From Lunularia cruciata (Eukaryota > Streptophyta > Marchantiopsida > Lunulariales > Lunulariaceae): a DNA stretch of 64,000 nt. The stretch covers positions 75,716,333-75,780,332 of the forward strand of contig OX419756.1 in NCBI GenBank assembly GCA_948567375.1, read 5' to 3'. Below the pieces are notes generated by a model. It did not search any database and was not told the origin of the DNA. It saw only the letters and a program-made list of their open reading frames with translations. Every line of letters starts with the position of its first letter. The stretch's first letter is position 1. Below are positions 34,701 to 46,196 of this stretch, one piece after another. Made by a program: the position numbers and the translations under genes.

Positions 34701-37700
34701 CCCCCAGAATTCATAACTTATGACGCTTGTTATAGCGAATTGAAATGAAGCTGCTATCAAGTTTTAATTAGGGGCGGGATATTTGGTCCCAAGTGGTACT
34801 GATAATGGTCGACTTGGTGTGTGATCAGAATCCTCGAACAATGTTGAGCAACAGAAAATGTTGTTTCTTTAGGCTTTACTTTTTGTTTGGAATGCGCTAT
34901 TCGATTTATAGGATAAAAAAAAGGACGACCTAAATCGGAACCGAGGGTTCAAGTTAGGTTATCTGGACTTTCATTATAATGCTTCTAAGCCATTGGGTTA
35001 TTTAAATCTGGTGTTTTATTCGTAAGTAGTCGGTTTCCTTGTCCAGGGTGATTCAACGTACATGAAACATTTCTCTATGTCTCTGTACTATGTAGGCACC
35101 GTACCTGTCTATGTAACTGACACATTCAAAGATTATGTTATCGTCAATGTCAGCAGTCAGACGTGGATATGGAACCGGGTTGTTTACAACCGGTTCTCTA
35201 TTTCATTACCCAAAACGTGGGTACCGTACAGGTATTCTTTAAAGTAACTTTATTTGGATGTGCAGCTTGCAGTCTGTATAAAGCTCAAAGCAGATGAGAA
35301 GCCAAAAAGTAAAGCACAGAAAACTTTTGAAACCGCTGAGAGGGCTGAAAGCAAGGATGAGGCTGAAAGTGACCTGGCTGGAGCTGTGCCACCCACAGAT
35401 CAAAGTAACCAGCACCGGGTATCTCACTTTGATCTTTTGTGTAACGGTCAATTATCCTCGGAAGGTGTACACGGAGCAGTAAACTTCCAAACCTTATATA
35501 ATTCAGGACTCCCCCAGTTCCCTACTGCGCCATCAAGGTACTGTAGTGATTTAAGGTAGAGCATCTACTAAAGTAATGTTGTCCTGCAAGTGACTGCAGG
35601 AGAAGGAAGAGCCAAACGTTACGACTCCTGCTGTCAAGGAAGCACTTCATATGGACACAAAGTTACATGAGGCAAAATCATCGAGTGGCGAAATTGTCCT
35701 GTAGGTTTACAGTGGCATTCTGTCCGACCATATGTTCATTGACCTACACACAGATGTCTTGCTGCTCCTTTCTTGCGTCAGTATCTTAGGACCCATGCAC
35801 TCGTACACTAGCTAGCCCTGTCCAAACTCGCTCCCCTCTGCTAGACAGTAACACGAACTTCCATTCCTGCACTATCATTTCGCATTACCCTGGAATGACT
35901 GCATATTTCGTTAACGCTTCATAGTAGTCTTGCTATCGATTGTAATATTCATCCTTCATGGAATGCATGAGCTGATTGAAAAATTATTGATGCATTTCCG
36001 TTTTGCTTAGATTCGCATGTGCTTCGATGCATTTCCTAGTCTCTTAGACCTGCATGCATACTTACTTTGCGTCGGGTCTGTCCTCTGTGCGTGTGCTCTC
36101 ATTTCATATCTCTATATATATTTCCCAGAACGGCTTCTCGTATACCTATACCCATACCTATATATACCTATATATACCTATGTATACTTCGGCACTGCGT
36201 GAGGCACTGGTGAAGTCGCATGTGTTTTAGTGAAGGTTTACTATGGCCGCCTTCTGTTTCTCACAGTTTGTTTAGTGTCTCAGGACTCAAGCGTCCATAG
36301 TGCTTGTGGTGATATACTCTATCCAGTCCTTTGACGCTTCGCTCCTTCTCAGCCTAGAGACCATCCACTCTCTTCCCTTTCCGCTCCAACTCACATTTGT
36401 TGTTTTGCTTCATGGTTCCCTTCCATGTGTTCTGTACAGTCTGTCAATTTCAGTTCTCTTGAATGGTTTAGTTTTGACTTGTGAGTCTTCAATTACAGCT
36501 TGTTTATTTCAATACATGCTTTACTTAGCGCTGATGTATATCTGTTCTCTATTGTTGGCACTGATGAAGTCGCACGTGTTTTAGTGGAGGTTTACTATGG
36601 CTGCCTTCTGCTTCCCTCACTTTGTTTTGTGTCTCTGGACTCAAGCATCCATAGTGCTTGTTGTGATATACTCTATCCAGTCCTTTGAAGCTTCGCTCTT
36701 TCTCAGCCTAGAAATCATCCACTCTCTTCCCCTTCGCTCCAACTCACATTTGTTGTTGTGCTTCATGGTTCCTATACATGTTTTCTGTACAGTATGCCAA
36801 TTTCAGTTCTCTTGATTGGTTTAGTTTTGACTTGTGGGTCTTCAATTACAGCTTGTCTATTTCACTGCATGCTTTACTTATTGCTGATATATATCTGTTC
36901 TCTATTGTTGATCAGGATATAGTGATATTTCGTTTGTGCTTAACCTCGCATTCAATATGTTCACGGCTAAATATATATAATATACCAATATATAATATTT
37001 ATTTCGTATACCAATATATAATATTTATTTATAGAAGTTTTTATGTATATATAAATATATTATTTATATATAAAAGTCCAGTACACTACATGAATTCATA
37101 CATAAACACATGTAGTACCATAGTCTAGTTGTAATTGCGAAGCTGCAGAGTAAGGCATCGATTTCACCAAGACTTTTAGAAATCCTAGCGGATAGCTTAT
37201 AAAGCTGCCGTGCATTAAACCTGTTAAACTTTTGTTCTGATTGTTTTCGCAGTCCTGAAGACGAGATGGAAAGCTTTTTCAATCCCGGGCATAATATGGC
37301 TGAACCTGCCGCGAACATTCAAGTTCCTAAGCATCTGCTAGAAACCTCTATCGAGGATCTTAAGGGTCCGAAGAATGAAGTCCAATCCTCTATTGTCGAA
37401 TTTGGTCACAAAACTCCATCAGTGCAAGGGTCAGATACTAGCGAGGATGAGGAGAAATGGGAGTCTTGGAGTGCAGAAGATGCACGTGAATCAGATGTGA
37501 AAGCAGAAAGGAAGGGATCCGCCGGACCATTGGAGAATATGATGCTACTAAATATATATGAACCACTGCATGCTCCTATCACGCAGGTGAGGTGAAAACG
37601 TCCCTCATGTACTATAATTGTAGGGATTGATGTTCATTCTGTCTCATTTGATATGTTGTTTGTCTTCTGCTTGGGTTTGGGAGTTACATTTCCTCCTGCT

Positions 37701-39957
37701 CACCTTAAATCCACTTTCTGTGGTTCCTTCCGTAGCAATGATGCCGATAACTGTTGTTGCGTTGTAATTTCAGAGACTGCCAATGATGACAGAAGACATG
37801 TTACTGGAACGTGAGCAGGCTATTGCAGTTCTAAGCAGATCCCACTCTGTAAGACCTGAACTGGGTCAAATAAATGGTGTCTTTCGAGGCAAAGTTCTTG
37901 CTATACGAGGCTCAAGAAGATAGGTCAACGATGGCTTTTGAAGTTGTTTATCTGCACACTTGATAAGATGGTGGACAGAAGGCACAACTTGTCGAGTGTG
38001 GGAGCTGAAGTGTGCTCCCTGTAGTAGTCCTTGATTTCTTTCATTCTGACTTATGCTCCTGCTAATTTACTGTCATATTATGTGTGCAGGAAAAAGTTGC
38101 CCGCATTCGTCTCCAGACGGACATTCTTGCCTCAGGTTGAGTTATAGGTTTCTGCCGGAATGATTGCATCTTATTATTGACAATAAGGCGTTCATCAAAT
38201 TTGATAGTCCTCCACTAGTGGTTCCCTGGCGACTGTTTGCATCAGGGCTTAGACCGACCGTTTGCTCTCCGCAGATATGTCAGCTTTCAAAGCTGCAAAC
38301 CCTGGGGCAGTTTTGGAAGACTTTGTCCGTTGGCATTCTCCTCGTGATTGGCTAGAGGACGATGATGGCGCAGAAGATGGAGAAATTTCAGGCAGCAGAC
38401 AGGTGGAGCTCTATAACGAAAACTGGCCACCAAAGGGAAGACTTTCCAAACGGATGTCACAACCAGGCAATGTGTGGGCTCAGATATGGGAGAAAATCGC
38501 ACCTGAACCTGCATCAGAGCAAAGACCTCTTTTTGACTACAAACGAGAAGGAGAAAAGGTACGGTTTGCTGGTTGTCAGATTTCAGTCCTCACAAGCAAA
38601 ATAAGGGGCGTACTTGCAGGGATTGTACACCCATTCAGCTCACAATTTGTTCAATCTATATCACAGGTTTTACACTATCTGGATACAGTGAGACCACAAC
38701 AGCTACTCGGTCAGATGCTTTGCACAGCATTCGTGGCCTGTACAGATATTTTGAGACGCACAAAAACCGGTGAATTGCCTCTTCTGAAGTCCAGGCTGGA
38801 GGTATTGTGCTCATCAGCGGACGTCGTTTTGGAACCGCTCTCAGTTCTGTCTAAAGGAGGTACTTCTTCTCGAGTTCTTCCCGTCTGTTGAGCATCAAAA
38901 ATTCTGACACGAGGCATTAGTATCTGATTCACTACGTGATTCTGAGCTCTGTGATGAGGTCCGCAACTCTGTAGAGGTTTTAAGACTAATTTGGTCACGT
39001 GGTTGAAACGACGCTGTATTCTCCTTAAATCCGGATGTATTCCTGGTTCAACGTTGTTTTGCGGCCTACCTTTCTAATCCAGTGAAGGTAGGCAATCTAT
39101 ACATACGTTGTTATGTACCGTATAGACATAAATAGTGTAAGGAAGTTAGTACGTTTCTTTAGACTTTTGTGCGGGCTAAACTTTCAGAATTGAACTTGTT
39201 CCGTGTCTCTAATTTGCCTGTTTGCATTGGCATTGCAGAGAGACGTCCAAACGAAGATATGGATGCGTGGAACGAGGCTCTGCAACAGCTTTGTACTGTT
39301 TATAAAGATGTAGAGAAAGAAGTTTTTCTTGCAGCGTCTCTCTATCAAAAGCTGAAACTAACTCCATCATCGCTGTCTGGGTTATTCAAGAGCTATGTGA
39401 ATGACGGAAGAAGTCTATCTCGAGTTTCTGTAGTGAGTACTCCGGCCATGGCCAAGTTAGACATTCTTTATTTTTCACAATTTTTAAAACATGTCCTTGT
39501 TTTATAGGAAGTGTCCTATTTGTATTTCTGATTGAGTTGATTCAAATCGTTGTTGCCTTCATTTTGGCATCTAGATGTTACCTTATGTAAGTCTCTGCAG
39601 CTGAAGGGTCACCTTTACATGCTGTCAGAAATAAGTAAAAAGGTCATTAAATACTGATATGAACTCATGATGCTCTTTCAGGGTTCAAGAGCCGAGAGGG
39701 CGCAGATCGCTGAATTATTCCCTCCTTCGGATGTAAATTTACCTGTCGGAAGGAGGCTTAGAATGGGCAATTATTTAAATGGGTATGAACCTGATGTCCG
39801 AGAAGTTAAGCTTCAATGCTACGAAGAAGACCTGCACAAAAGTAGAGGAAGTCGAAACGAGAGAAAGAAAGCGAGTACGATGGCGTCCCATCGTATGTAC
39901 ATATGTGGAACAGCAAATGACCTCCAGGTTGCCCTCTCTGTCGTCTCCAGGGATTAG
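22790..39957 (+). CDS. RAB3GAP1: Rab3 GTPase-activating protein, catalytic subunit (22 exons)
   Basis: In animals this subunit pairs with RAB3GAP2 to regulate Rab3/Rab18 in secretion and autophagy; the plant role is inferred from the family. Exons (all phases agree, GT-AG): 22790-22876, 23599-23642, 23734-23797, 28722-28842, 29245-29366, 30001-30098, 30461-30632, 30894-31119, 33159-33285, 33713-33816, 34061-34135, 34263-34391, 34552-34685, 35266-35418, 35600-35700, 37253-37586, 37774-37848, 38090-38135, 38275-38558, 38667-38859, 39239-39432, 39682-39957; about 1052 residues, similar to human (981). Markers: FDDFTLASSWERFI (N terminus), LHHLQVWFGVDDFLV, RFMHLEGLYELFVSK, FTMRLTYQAP, ELWLEFVREVRWCW, the catalytic-region signature FKAANPGAVLEDFVRWHSPRD, VLHYLDTVRPQQLL, and C-terminal YICGTANDLQVALSV. 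Start: first ATG giving MANAPGDRFIG. Less certain: exon 4 end, exon 8 start, exon 20/21 donors. Introns 3 (4.9 kb), 8 (2.0 kb) and 15 (1.6 kb) are full of repeats. Confidence 0.9.
24645..24896. repeat. 127-bp tandem duplication in the left foldback arm
   Basis: Two copies starting atatgtagcggcatactcta, at 24645 and 24772. Each contains two shorter internal repeats ending tcctcctggagttagtct. Confidence 0.85.
25555..25790 (+). repeat. Dispersed intron repeat R1, copy 1
   Basis: Holds the R1 signature: 'cagaaactcgg', 'cttcggcactgcgtgaggca', 'ctgatgaagt', 'gtggaggtttactatggccg', 'cttctgcttccttcag' and 'gatatactttatcctgt'. Related copies lie at 27320-27530, 27590-27790, 31310-31460, 36180-36460 and 36550-36770, all in introns of the same gene. 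Confidence 0.8.
26099..26737. repeat. Three tandem copies of a 217-bp repeat inside the foldback centre
   Basis: Copies start cacttgttggttcgttgaca at 26099, 26316 and 26534; the third is shorter (about 204 bp). Each contains cgttacttcttctct, catccatctctttgtc and accgtccaagtgttt. Short ORFs in them read SLVGSLTVPKELWNPCFS but they are not continuous, so I do not call them genes. Confidence 0.9.
27320..27790 (+). repeat. Dispersed intron repeat R1, copies 2 and 3
   Basis: Two adjacent R1 copies, each with 'gaaactcggtacga', 'cactgatga..tcgt', 'tttcgtggagg' and 'catagcacat..ctgcgatata'-type blocks. They follow the right foldback arm. Confidence 0.75.
27840..28480 (+). repeat. Dispersed intron repeat R2, copy 1 (intron 3)
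   Basis: Shares blocks 'cttagtctttctcgtctggc'-like, 'tcgatgcatgctactt' and 'cattcgatc' with intron 8 (32040-32350), and the word 'aatgagttctggat..cccgtt' at its end. The open frames across it are accidental. Nothing protein-coding recognised. Confidence 0.6.
31310..31470 (+). repeat. Dispersed intron repeat R1, copy 4 (intron 8)
   Basis: Diverged copy: 'gaacagaaactcgggacg', 'tactgacgaagtc', 'gtgctgatttactaaggg' and 'ggctgcttcc' follow R1 order. Confidence 0.65.
32040..32480 (+). repeat. Dispersed intron repeat R2, copy 2 (intron 8)
   Basis: Matches 27840-28140 in order (tctcgtctggct, cgatgcatgcta, acattcgatc). It also holds repeated short palindrome-like words of the form cgttcctagaacgg (near 32361, 32399) and ccgttccaagaacggc (about 32456). 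Confidence 0.6.
32586..32621. repeat. Perfect 17-bp inverted repeat, 2-bp loop (intron 8)
   Basis: tgatactcctgcttctg and its exact reverse complement are separated only by gg. It could form a cruciform in DNA or a stable hairpin in the pre-mRNA. Confidence 0.9.
36205..36912 (+). repeat. 354-bp tandem duplication in Rab3GAP intron 15
   Basis: Copies 36205-36558 and 36559-36912 match throughout (cactg.tgaagtcgc ... gttctctattgttg). Each contains an R1 block followed by a block (catccactctcttccc, tcaattacagcttgt) that also occurs at about 24340-24540 in intron 3. Confidence 0.85.
36960..37085. repeat. AT-rich tract with two 'taccaatatataatatttatt' copies
   Basis: Almost pure A/T. A word 'taccaatatataatattta' is repeated about 36 bp apart. 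Likely a simple-sequence expansion. Confidence 0.7.
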
Positions 39958-41520
39958 ATTAGACTGGAGAGTGGACACTACTAGCAATTAGTACACAAGT
40001 TTGATTGTAATTAATCGGCAACACCATCATTCGAATTCGTTGGGTTTCGAGCTTGAGTTGCTACCTTCTTCCAAAGAACAGACGATTTTTTCTCTCTCAA
40101 TATAAATACATAACGGTTTTCGGTAGTAATCAAGCATGTCAATGTCCTCTTTCTACGTGTATCCACGGTAGAGTTCAGTCGAATCTCTGCTCCCTTCTTT
40201 CAATCAGGGCCTATTCACAAATCGGTGCGCAAATCGCTTTAAAATCATGTCACTCAACGATTCATTTGTAGCCATGGCTGTCCTTAGGTGTTGCCAAGAT
40301 ATATTAAGGGCTTTGTAGTCATAGACCATCGGGAATGCCAACGCTTCAAATACGCTGTGCGGTTAGTATCATCCTCGGTTCCACCGCAGGTTCCACATCA
40401 CGGTGTACCCAACCTGTGTTGATGACAAGTTCAAGCTCAATAAAACACATCTGTCAATTAAGTCGACGTCGGACGGCCTACGGTAAACTATAACAGTCAA
40501 GGATAAGACATCTTCGTTCATTTGGTTCTAAGCTTATTTCCTTCCTTCAGAAGCTTGCTCTTTCCCGAACCACTAGCGGTAACCGTCCTCCTGGTTAGTT
40601 TATATATGCTCTTCCTGGTTGGGAACATCAAGGAACTATTTCTGTATCTGTAGTACATGATTTAGAGTTGATTTCTTCTTCACTGAATGAACCTACTTCT
40701 GAGTTTGCTCAAAATTATCTTTTCTCATCTCAAACAGTTGGATGTCTAGTGCTCTAAATTACATGAAATCTCAAGAAGTTTAAATGAAAGATTACCTTTA
40801 GAGTAAAATGTATGGATTCAGTTAGAAAGTGCATTGATTCCTATAGTTGATGTTGGCTCTAAGGCGAGAGCAAATTGAGATAATTTCACTGGAGATGTTG
40901 CACTTATGACTTTAGAGATCATGCGAGATTTGGTCAGCGATCAGGTATTTTCTTGAAAATTCAAATAAGGCTTAATGCTTTGTTCAAGTTCCTGATTCAA
41001 TTCAGTGACAGGTTTGTGTAAGCCTACACAGTTCTGAAACGGTTCTTTCACGATCTTCACTTTGCCTCATCTGTATAACTCCTTTAATCAGGTCAGCTTC
41101 ACAAGTGTCATGGTGGGTCTTTGGTAAAAAAATAACTATATAGGCTCACATCTCTGTTACTACATTTTATTTTTATTTCATACATCAATGTCTATATAGA
41201 AATGCCGACTTGTATACAAATTTAATTAATTATGTCCATGTAATTCTTTCTTCATCTGCATTATTATCATCATCATTTGTAACTCCTTTGCCCCCCAAGA
41301 CACCAGAACAAGAGAAAAGAAAAAGCCATCAATCCTTTTAGTGTCATCCTTGATGTCTAACTTCTAATTTTTTGGTATTATACTTCAAAGTGCATATTTT
41401 AGTAATGCGAAGATAATAGGTAGTGTTCAAGATCAATACGAGAATAATCGTCCTATGTTCTCAACCACCATATGTTCTTTGCTGGTTGGTCTTTCACTTC
41501 CTTCGTTTCGTCATAAGAAG
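39958..41520. other. 3' flank of Rab3GAP and intergenic DNA, no gene seen
   Basis: No recognised coding sequence. The first few hundred bases must include the Rab3GAP 3' UTR; no clear AATAAA close to the stop was seen (an aataaa-type word occurs at about 40438). Confidence 0.4.
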
Positions 41521-41557
41521 TGAGTAAGTGACAAGCAGTCTGCTTGTCACTTACTCA
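41521..41557. repeat. Perfect 18-bp inverted repeat with 1-bp centre
   Basis: tgagtaagtgacaagcag and its exact reverse complement flank a single t. A third partial copy (aactgcttgtcc) follows within 5-15 bp. Confidence 0.9.
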
Positions 41558-44500
41558 ATGAACTGCTTGTCCTTCTCTTCGACATTACATGTACTTGAGA
41601 TTGCGATCAAAATCATGCAAGCATGATAAAGAGAGTTCAAACTCAACACGAAGTCCTCGTGGGTTTCAATCACGAACTGATTCCGCGTTATTTTGCAGTT
41701 CCTAAGCTTCCTAAGACAAGAGTGAGAATAAGTAATACCGCGAAGGGCCCAGAGCAAAAGAGATCGGAGAGGACTTCCGTAAGGAAGAACCTTATCCCGT
41801 TTATCCTGACTGGGTTTCGTGCTTGTCCCTTCTTTCCGATATGAATTGTACGTAGAAAAGTTCGTTTGCTGTCTTTTGGCTACGAGGGAAATGTACCCTG
41901 TAGCCAAAGGTGCGTCACCATATATTTGTAGGTGCCCAAATAATTCAACCTACCTGGGAATACTTTTTGGACTCCATGATACTCCTGAAAACTACGTGAC
42001 ATGCGACGGGCACATCGATCAGTCCACTACACCTACATTGGTAGTATCATACGGGCCCATGAAAGAGAAGAAAAGAAAGGTGGCGATGCCCGTGTTGCGA
42101 AGAAAGTGGTCGAGAGCATCTTCGTTTGAATAAACCGAGAAGCATCATCAAGACTTGATGATCTGAACTAGATCTGAACTTTAGCGGGCGATGGAACTCG
42201 TGGGCTCGTAGGAGTACGAAAGACCTCATCGTCAAGTTGAAGACTTTTGCTCGTCTTTTGCTTCATCATCTCAAACCCTTCAGTCTAAACATGTTGAAGA
42301 AGTATGAAGTCTCTGCAGAAAGTCGTCAATAATATGAAAAGATCGAGTTCTGGGGAGGTCACATCTGCCGAAAAATGGGGAACATCGGGTACACAAAGAA
42401 AAGAGTAGAAGACATGCACGTCCTATGTCTTACGTTTGAGCATTTCTGCTAATCTGTGTTGCACAGTGGTGGATGAAAATGAATGTGGTGTTGAAGTTTC
42501 TGTAGGAGCGAGTGAGAAGCCATGTGCTTGTTGGTCATTTATAGCTTAATTTAGAATATGTCAGCGGGACTGTAAGAAACAACGACAAACCATAATACAC
42601 CAACTTGGATTCTTGCATGTTACTCTTATTCTTGGATTAAATGATCACTCAAGTCTCTTCTAAACTGCTCAACGTGCTTGCTAGTGAGAACTGGAAAGTG
42701 AAAGTTATGGGACAATGTTTGAACGTAAGAAATACTGCTGGTAATACTTCATTCCTTATTTCAAGAAGACTTGATGTAGATAAGAGGAGAAACCTTTACA
42801 AGCACGCACCCCTCGTGCGATTGAGTGTCATTGTGATCTCTATTGATTTCTGGCTACATGGCTATACTTGAAAGCTGTGATGTACCTTGTTGCCACCATC
42901 TGAAGAGAGGTTATTGCCAGGGAATTTATGGGGTCGAACCCCGATCTTGAAGTGAGCCGTTTTGGCCCTATGGTTCCTCATCACATGAATCATCTATACC
43001 TATAAGATCCAGCTCTTAGTGCTACAGTGCTAAGTTGATAGAAACCATCTCTGAATTGGGAGGTGAAGGAGGGTACCATTTCCACAAGGTGAAGTAGGGT
43101 TTAGTCTTCATCTTTCACGATTCCACCTTTTAGACTCTGGTGAGATAAGAAGGCAGCTGCCACTTCAGAGGTTGACTCCTAACCACAGGGCATTTATTGG
43201 GCTACTACTAGAGGAGCGCTTTCTTCCTCGAAGTAAACAATGTCGCGTCTCTAGACTGGACTGGGGCACCTGAACCATCAAAATCTGATCGAGTGTTGAA
43301 ACTCGGGACTTCAGGCTTGTTACCGAAAGCAGAAGGTGAGAAACTAGTTTTTGAACCTGGGGGAGTAATAATTATAGGAAGCAAATTGCTCAGGGAAGCA
43401 CCTTGTACATTTGTTTTGTACCTTCCTTCCTTGCATTTACAGTAACTACGTCAATTCTGGTAACAGGGTGTTGACTTACAAGTGGTGTATTACTGGTGAT
43501 AAGTACGAAGGAGCTCCAGTCGAGTTGACTGGAGAAAAGAGAATTGAATAGGCATCTTCAATGATAGTGAGATCTCCATCTAGTTACAGTGGGCTTTAGT
43601 GTTGGGGGCCCGGCTTTCATTCTCGTTAAGTGATGGTTGAAATAGTCATAGTAACTTGAACCTACGAAAGGGATCCTATGGCTTGGAGTGCAGGCCCATA
43701 TGCGATTACTCTCTGTTGAGCTGACTGTTGATATTGTGGAGGTTGGGTTCCCACTGTGCGGAGGATCCATTATCTTATCTAGCAGACGGAACTCTGGTAC
43801 TCGTCATTTTCAAATGAGGGAACAGCAGGAACAGTGGTATTTTATGAAAAAAATTGACTTTCTATTCTGAATCTTACTCAATGATGTTGTTTGAGAACTA
43901 AAACCACACGCGAGAACAAATACGATTGTCGGAGGGTGGCAATAATAGGGTTTCTGCATGTGATAGATAAGAGGGTTCCAGTACATCACGTAGCGATCAG
44001 AGACACTTCTTGTCTTTTATTGACATCCGAAGACTGACGATAGAGTCAAGCTGTCCTTCACATACGTTCCTTCTGTTTTGGTAGTTCCTAAACAAGTCAA
44101 CATCGATCTGTAAAGTGACTTTATGGATTCATCCATCCAAATCAGCCAGGAAAACTTTATCAGTTTGCTGCAGTCGAGGTAGGTCTTTTTACCGCAGATT
44201 GTATGAAACAAGTAGTCAACCATTTCATTTCTGTTGTTCTACATACATTTTCTGGAGACCATCTGTGTACATAAACTGGGACCCAGAATCTGCTCGACTG
44301 TCACCTCCTGTTTTCACAAGTCGCTCCATTTTGCCATTTAATGTAAAGTCACAGCGGCCAATTCTCGCTCAGTGGGAAAAAATTAGGAGTACAGTTAGTG
44401 CCGAGTTTGACAACTGACTCACCCCTTCTCCAGCTAACAGTTGATGCAAAAACGGTAGGCTTCTTTACTAACACCCTTCGATCGTGCGTCGCCCCATCTT

Positions 44501-46190
44501 CTCACAAATCTCCCTCAACCCCCGCCACGAGACACCATGTTCACTCCCCTAATAACTCCACTTCTATAGATCACCGCCATCACTGTCCAGTGATTTCGAC
44601 ATCCCTCTTTATGATTGACCTATAAGAGCGTCACTGTAAAACTTCAACTCAACCTATATTCCCAACAACCCATTCGAACCGAATCACTCCCCACAAAAGA
44701 CAGAAGCAGCTTGCGGACAAAGTAGAGCTGTACAGAATTGCCCCCAAGTAAGCTGAGCGAGCATTCTAGATCCTTCCCAGCAGCTGCAGTGCTGCATCAC
44801 AGCCCCTACGAGCAGTTCATAGATAGGGAAGTGTAGAATAGGATAGGGAGCACAGAGGTTGCTTGGCCTCTTCGTCATTGGAGGTTTATCTGCTTTCTTC
44901 ACACGATTTCGGGGCTTTGGTCAAGCACTGGCTATGTAACCGGGACAGATACTTTGGATCGCACTGCACAGAGAGTATCTGTTCAGATTATTGGGACCAG
45001 CAGCTTGATTTTCCCTTTCTTTCTTAATAGCAATTGTGGATGATGATGTTAGCCGTACAATTGTAACCAGCTAATTGTAATCTACTTGCACATGCTTTCC
45101 TTTTGTGTTTTGGCTACTATAGCAAACATGAAACAAGTTAATTTTCCACATGCGGACACGGTCACTAGCGACTCAGTACGTGAGGGAATTTACACGTAAA
45201 CCAGCATATCAGCATTTTAATGAATGCGGCGTGTGTAGGTTCGCAACTTGGATGTTTCATTATCTTTTATCAGAATAATGATCGAGCTTAGAAAGAAAAA
45301 AGCGACGTTGTAGCAGTATACTATGGTGATTTAGTATACGTAATCACATTCTTGTAAGACTGTATTGAATTGCATATGTGTGATTACAGATCACGTTTTG
45401 TATGTGTAAATAGCTTGAATCATTATTTTGCTTGCGCTGATAGCTTGTCAAAATGGTGCTTGACAACGTTTTCAGCACGAGTTTGTCTACTCAGTACTAC
45501 AATGCTTCTGTCACTGCCAACTACAGAATAATCACGCAGATGATTAACGCGAGTATTGGAATTTCAAGCCCTAAACGTAGGCTGAGACATATTATTCCCA
45601 TCTCCACACCTCATCACGTCGGCAGAGTTATCAATAAAAGCACCATACCAATGGAAGAAAATAGAGATAAATTGACACTTGTTTATTAAACGTCCTTACA
45701 AAGGCACAACTCAAGATATCCCGACTCTGGGTTTTCCACAGCATTTCCCAGATCTGAACGTCTGAGCTGAAGACTCACATTTTCACGAAACATCGTACAA
45801 ATAACCGGCCCTGAGGCATAGCTGTGATGGTGCATTGCTCCGTTGTTCCATAAAGCAGCACCCGGAGGAACAATGTGAACGCATCCCTCACAAAAGAATT
45901 GAATGTTATACACTGGGGATAGGACTCAAATAAATGAAATATCTGCGGCTTACCATCTAGGAGACTGCTCTGTTGGTCTCCCTAAGTTACTAAGTCTACA
46001 GAAAGCTACTTCTAAACTCCACCAGCTCAATTAGCTGACCGGAAAAGGCACACATCGTCTTGCAATCTTGGAAGCCGTCAATATACAGTGCAAACTCCAA
46101 CCTAACGATCCGTGGCAATCTAATTGATCATGCCCGGTGCCAATCCTTATGGGCAATTAGGACAAGCTCAAGAAAAAGACTTCACAAAGC
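41558..46190. other. Intergenic DNA with unassigned short ORFs
   Basis: Several ORFs of 60-104 codons occur on both strands (for example 41819-42133 + and 45453-45689 +), none with a recognisable domain and many overlapping. The last part (about 45900-46196) should be the 3' UTR of the minus-strand phytocyanin gene. No RNA genes recognised. Confidence 0.4.
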
Positions 46191-46196
46191 GAGCAT

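Noticed and set aside
41551..42133. Overlapping ORFs of 73-118 codons on both strands
   Set aside because: No recognisable domain; mutually overlapping frames. Organelle origin was considered but I could not identify a gene.
42930..42960. ggggtcgaacccc resembling a tRNA T-arm
   Set aside because: No acceptor, D or anticodon stems around it; only a short palindrome.
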